DNA of 8,112 nt from an uncultured bacterium. Its GTDB lineage: Bacteria; Patescibacteria; JAEDAM01; Absconditabacterales; Absconditicoccaceae. The stretch covers positions 1-8,112 of the forward strand of contig CAIVDB010000111.1 in NCBI GenBank assembly GCA_903904545.1, read 5' to 3'. Below, one piece after another: positions 6,743 through 8,112 of the stretch (position 1 is its first letter; every line of letters begins with the position of its first letter). The notes under the pieces are model-generated. The model did no database searches. It worked only from the letters and a program-made list of their open reading frames with translations, and was not told the origin of the DNA. Made by a program: the position numbers and the translations under genes.

Positions 6743-8112
6743 CTATAACTGAGCTAACAATTCTTTAATTTGTAACAAAGTAGCTAATTGTTGTACAAGA
6801 CCTCAAGTCTCAACTAATGACGACGATACTGATGTCTCTTGTACAGAAGGAAGTGTAAATTCAAACACATCACAAAGCAGCGCAGCAAACTGAGCTCTTG
6901 TCATAGAAGTAGTATCTGCCTTGGCTGCATCATAAACAAAAGTTCTTCCTGTCACCCTAGATAAGACGGTATATACTTCATGTATTGATAAGAGATCATT
7001 AGGGAGAAGATATTTTTGATTTCTCTTCTCTACAGTCAAGAAAGAAAGCCAATTATGATCCTCTGCATAATAAACAAAAGGAGCATAAGAAGAGGAAACT
7101 ACAATATCAGTATAAGAAGACTGATATCAAGAAATATAAGTACTTGGCAACAAAGAACTATGAGAAACCAAGTAGGCATTCACCATCATAATAATAAATT
7201 CATAACGATGCAAGTAATTGTCTGGATGAAAATATTGAGTTTGTGAAGAAACAACTCCAAGTTGCTCTAAAGTAGTAATCTGGGATGCAAAAGGATGTCC
7301 GTAAATATCTAGAAAAGGAGTATGAATACCTCCTCTATTAGACGATCCTACATCAAAGGAGACTACTAAATAACGTACCGCATCCGCTCTTGTGATACGG
7401 TCTTGGCGATCAAGAGAAACTACACGAACCATTCCAGAAAATTGATAAGCAACATTATTCACCATTTGGATAAGATCCTCAGAGCGAACAAATCTTTGGA
7501 AATCATCCATATCAACAAAATTTCACGAAATATGAGATAAGAATCATAAACGAGAAGCTGTCGACAAATATCTACTTGGAAGACTTTGTGTCCCCAAGAA
7601 ATACCCCTCCTGAAGTAATCATTCATCTCCTGTAAGTGCATATCCAACCTTATGACGATAGAGATCTACTGTCATTTTGATAAGATCATACAGACGAAGA
7701 TAGTTATCAGGATAGAATTTTCATTTTTGGCCAACTACAATCCCCTCTTTTGCCAATAAAGAAATGAAACGTGCTTGTGGATGTTGCGCAACATCAGTAA
7801 AGACATTTCAAGAATCATCATCAAAATCTACAATACCCGTAAAGGACTGCTGCGTGGAAGCTTTCGTTGAAGGTAAAGAAAAAGTCTGAGCAGTAAGTCA
7901 ACGTTCCCCAGCTAAACCACGGATTTCTTGCCAAACACCAGCTAATCTTGTTCCAAGTCTTTGTCCAAACTCCTCTAAATTCTTTTGCCCATCCTCTTGT
8001 TGAAGAGGAAGAGATGATGTTCCAGAAGATAAAGTAGCATAGCCAGCAAAAGTAGAACACCCCAGTGAAGAGATGACGAATAAGCAGGAAACCAAGCTAA
8101 TCATACGAGTTG
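6743..8112 (-). CDS. SLH-type surface protein (start probably beyond window edge)
   Basis: At least 453 residues from ATG at 8104-8102, ending at TAG 6745-6743; 8 UGA codons. Numbering from that ATG, residues 1-20 form a hydrophobic signal segment (cleavage likely after STFA). It lacks a basic n-region, while the in-frame codons before it read T-R, so the true start may lie off-window. SLH-like segments: FTDVAQHPQARFISLL to GKFYPDNYLRLYDLIK (about 102-140; the Gly before KFYPD is UGA), ITRADAVRYLVVSF (about 236), FLDIYGHPFASQI to YFHPDNYLHRYEFIIM (about 263-310), YTDI from 331, and MTRAQFAALLCDVF (401-414). These match the F-x-D-V ... L-x-x-x-G-I-V ... F-x-P-D-x-x-I-T-R-A-E-F consensus. SLH triplets anchor proteins to cell-wall polysaccharide. 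A Q/E-rich helical stretch (about 34-65) separates the signal from the SLH part. The C-terminus is a short helix. Confidence 0.87.

Noticed and set aside
7459..8060. Shifted minus-strand open frames over the SLH gene (7459-7647 and 7821-8060)
   Set aside because: The SLH frame runs continuously through both and carries the recognisable motifs.
8054..8104. Lipoprotein signal (Leu-Gly-Cys at residues 14-16) in the SLH protein
   Set aside because: The -3 and -2 positions are Ser and Leu, not a normal lipobox; an STFA signal-peptidase I site nearby fits better.
1..8112. Genes broken by many nonsense mutations (pseudogenes)
   Set aside because: Every interruption is UGA, never UAA or UAG, and motifs continue in frame across each one.
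1..8112. UGA as tryptophan (code 4) or selenocysteine
   Set aside because: UGA sits on conserved glycines such as the TsaE Walker A loop, conserved tryptophans use TGG (for example VAWDAP in the exonuclease), and 70 UGA codons are far too many for selenocysteine.
1..8112. tRNA, rRNA, CRISPR array, insertion sequence
   Set aside because: Almost all bases are accounted for by coding frames, and no such structures or terminal inverted repeats were seen.

Overview
The window is a gene-dense, AT-rich piece of genome that reads UGA as glycine (NCBI genetic code 25). This points to the candidate phyla Absconditabacteria (SR1) or Gracilibacteria (BD1-5); the sequence alone does not tell me which. 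With UGA as a stop, most of the window looks like short broken ORFs. With UGA as glycine, eight continuous genes appear, holding 70 in-frame UGA codons by hand count. Several sit at near-invariant glycines: the TsaE Walker A loop, the helix-hairpin-helix of the 5'-3' exonuclease, the Gly-Gly of the methyltransferase and GtrA proteins, and an SLH glycine. All seven visible gene ends use TAA or TAG, and recognisable conserved tryptophans use TGG.

Positions 1-4104 (minus strand) look like one operon. Its order of transcription is: stand-alone 5'-3' exonuclease (3217-4104), a secreted/membrane protein of unknown function (2188-3183), a polytopic GT-C-like membrane protein (734-2182), a class I SAM-dependent methyltransferase (142-741) and the start of a GtrA-family membrane protein (1-137, cut by the window edge). 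The last four genes are 4-5 bp apart or overlap. They suggest a lipid-linked sugar or surface-glycan module behind a DNA-repair gene.

The gap at 4105-4198 is a compact divergent promoter region. From it, tsaE (4199-4603, plus strand) runs rightwards; its product takes part in the essential t6A tRNA modification. The end of tsaE meets a minus-strand surface-protein gene. An intrinsic terminator for that gene overlaps the end of tsaE, beside an exact tandem duplication of 21 bp.

Positions 4657-8112 (minus strand) hold two envelope-protein genes. The right-hand one (6743 to beyond the edge) encodes an SLH-type protein and ends in an intrinsic terminator. The left-hand one (4657-6585) encodes a 642-residue surface protein. 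It has a His-rich N-terminus, a signal/anchor segment, Cys- and Thr-Gly-rich repeats, Ig/Fn3-like domains and an unrecognised C-terminal domain. It has its own very good promoter (TTGACA, 17 bp, TATACT). SLH domains in other bacteria bind cell-wall polysaccharide, so a glycan module near two surface proteins is coherent, but a direct link is inference.

No gap without a gene exceeds 160 bp. I see no rRNA, tRNA, CRISPR array, IS element or phage gene. None of the visible starts has an obvious Shine-Dalgarno sequence.
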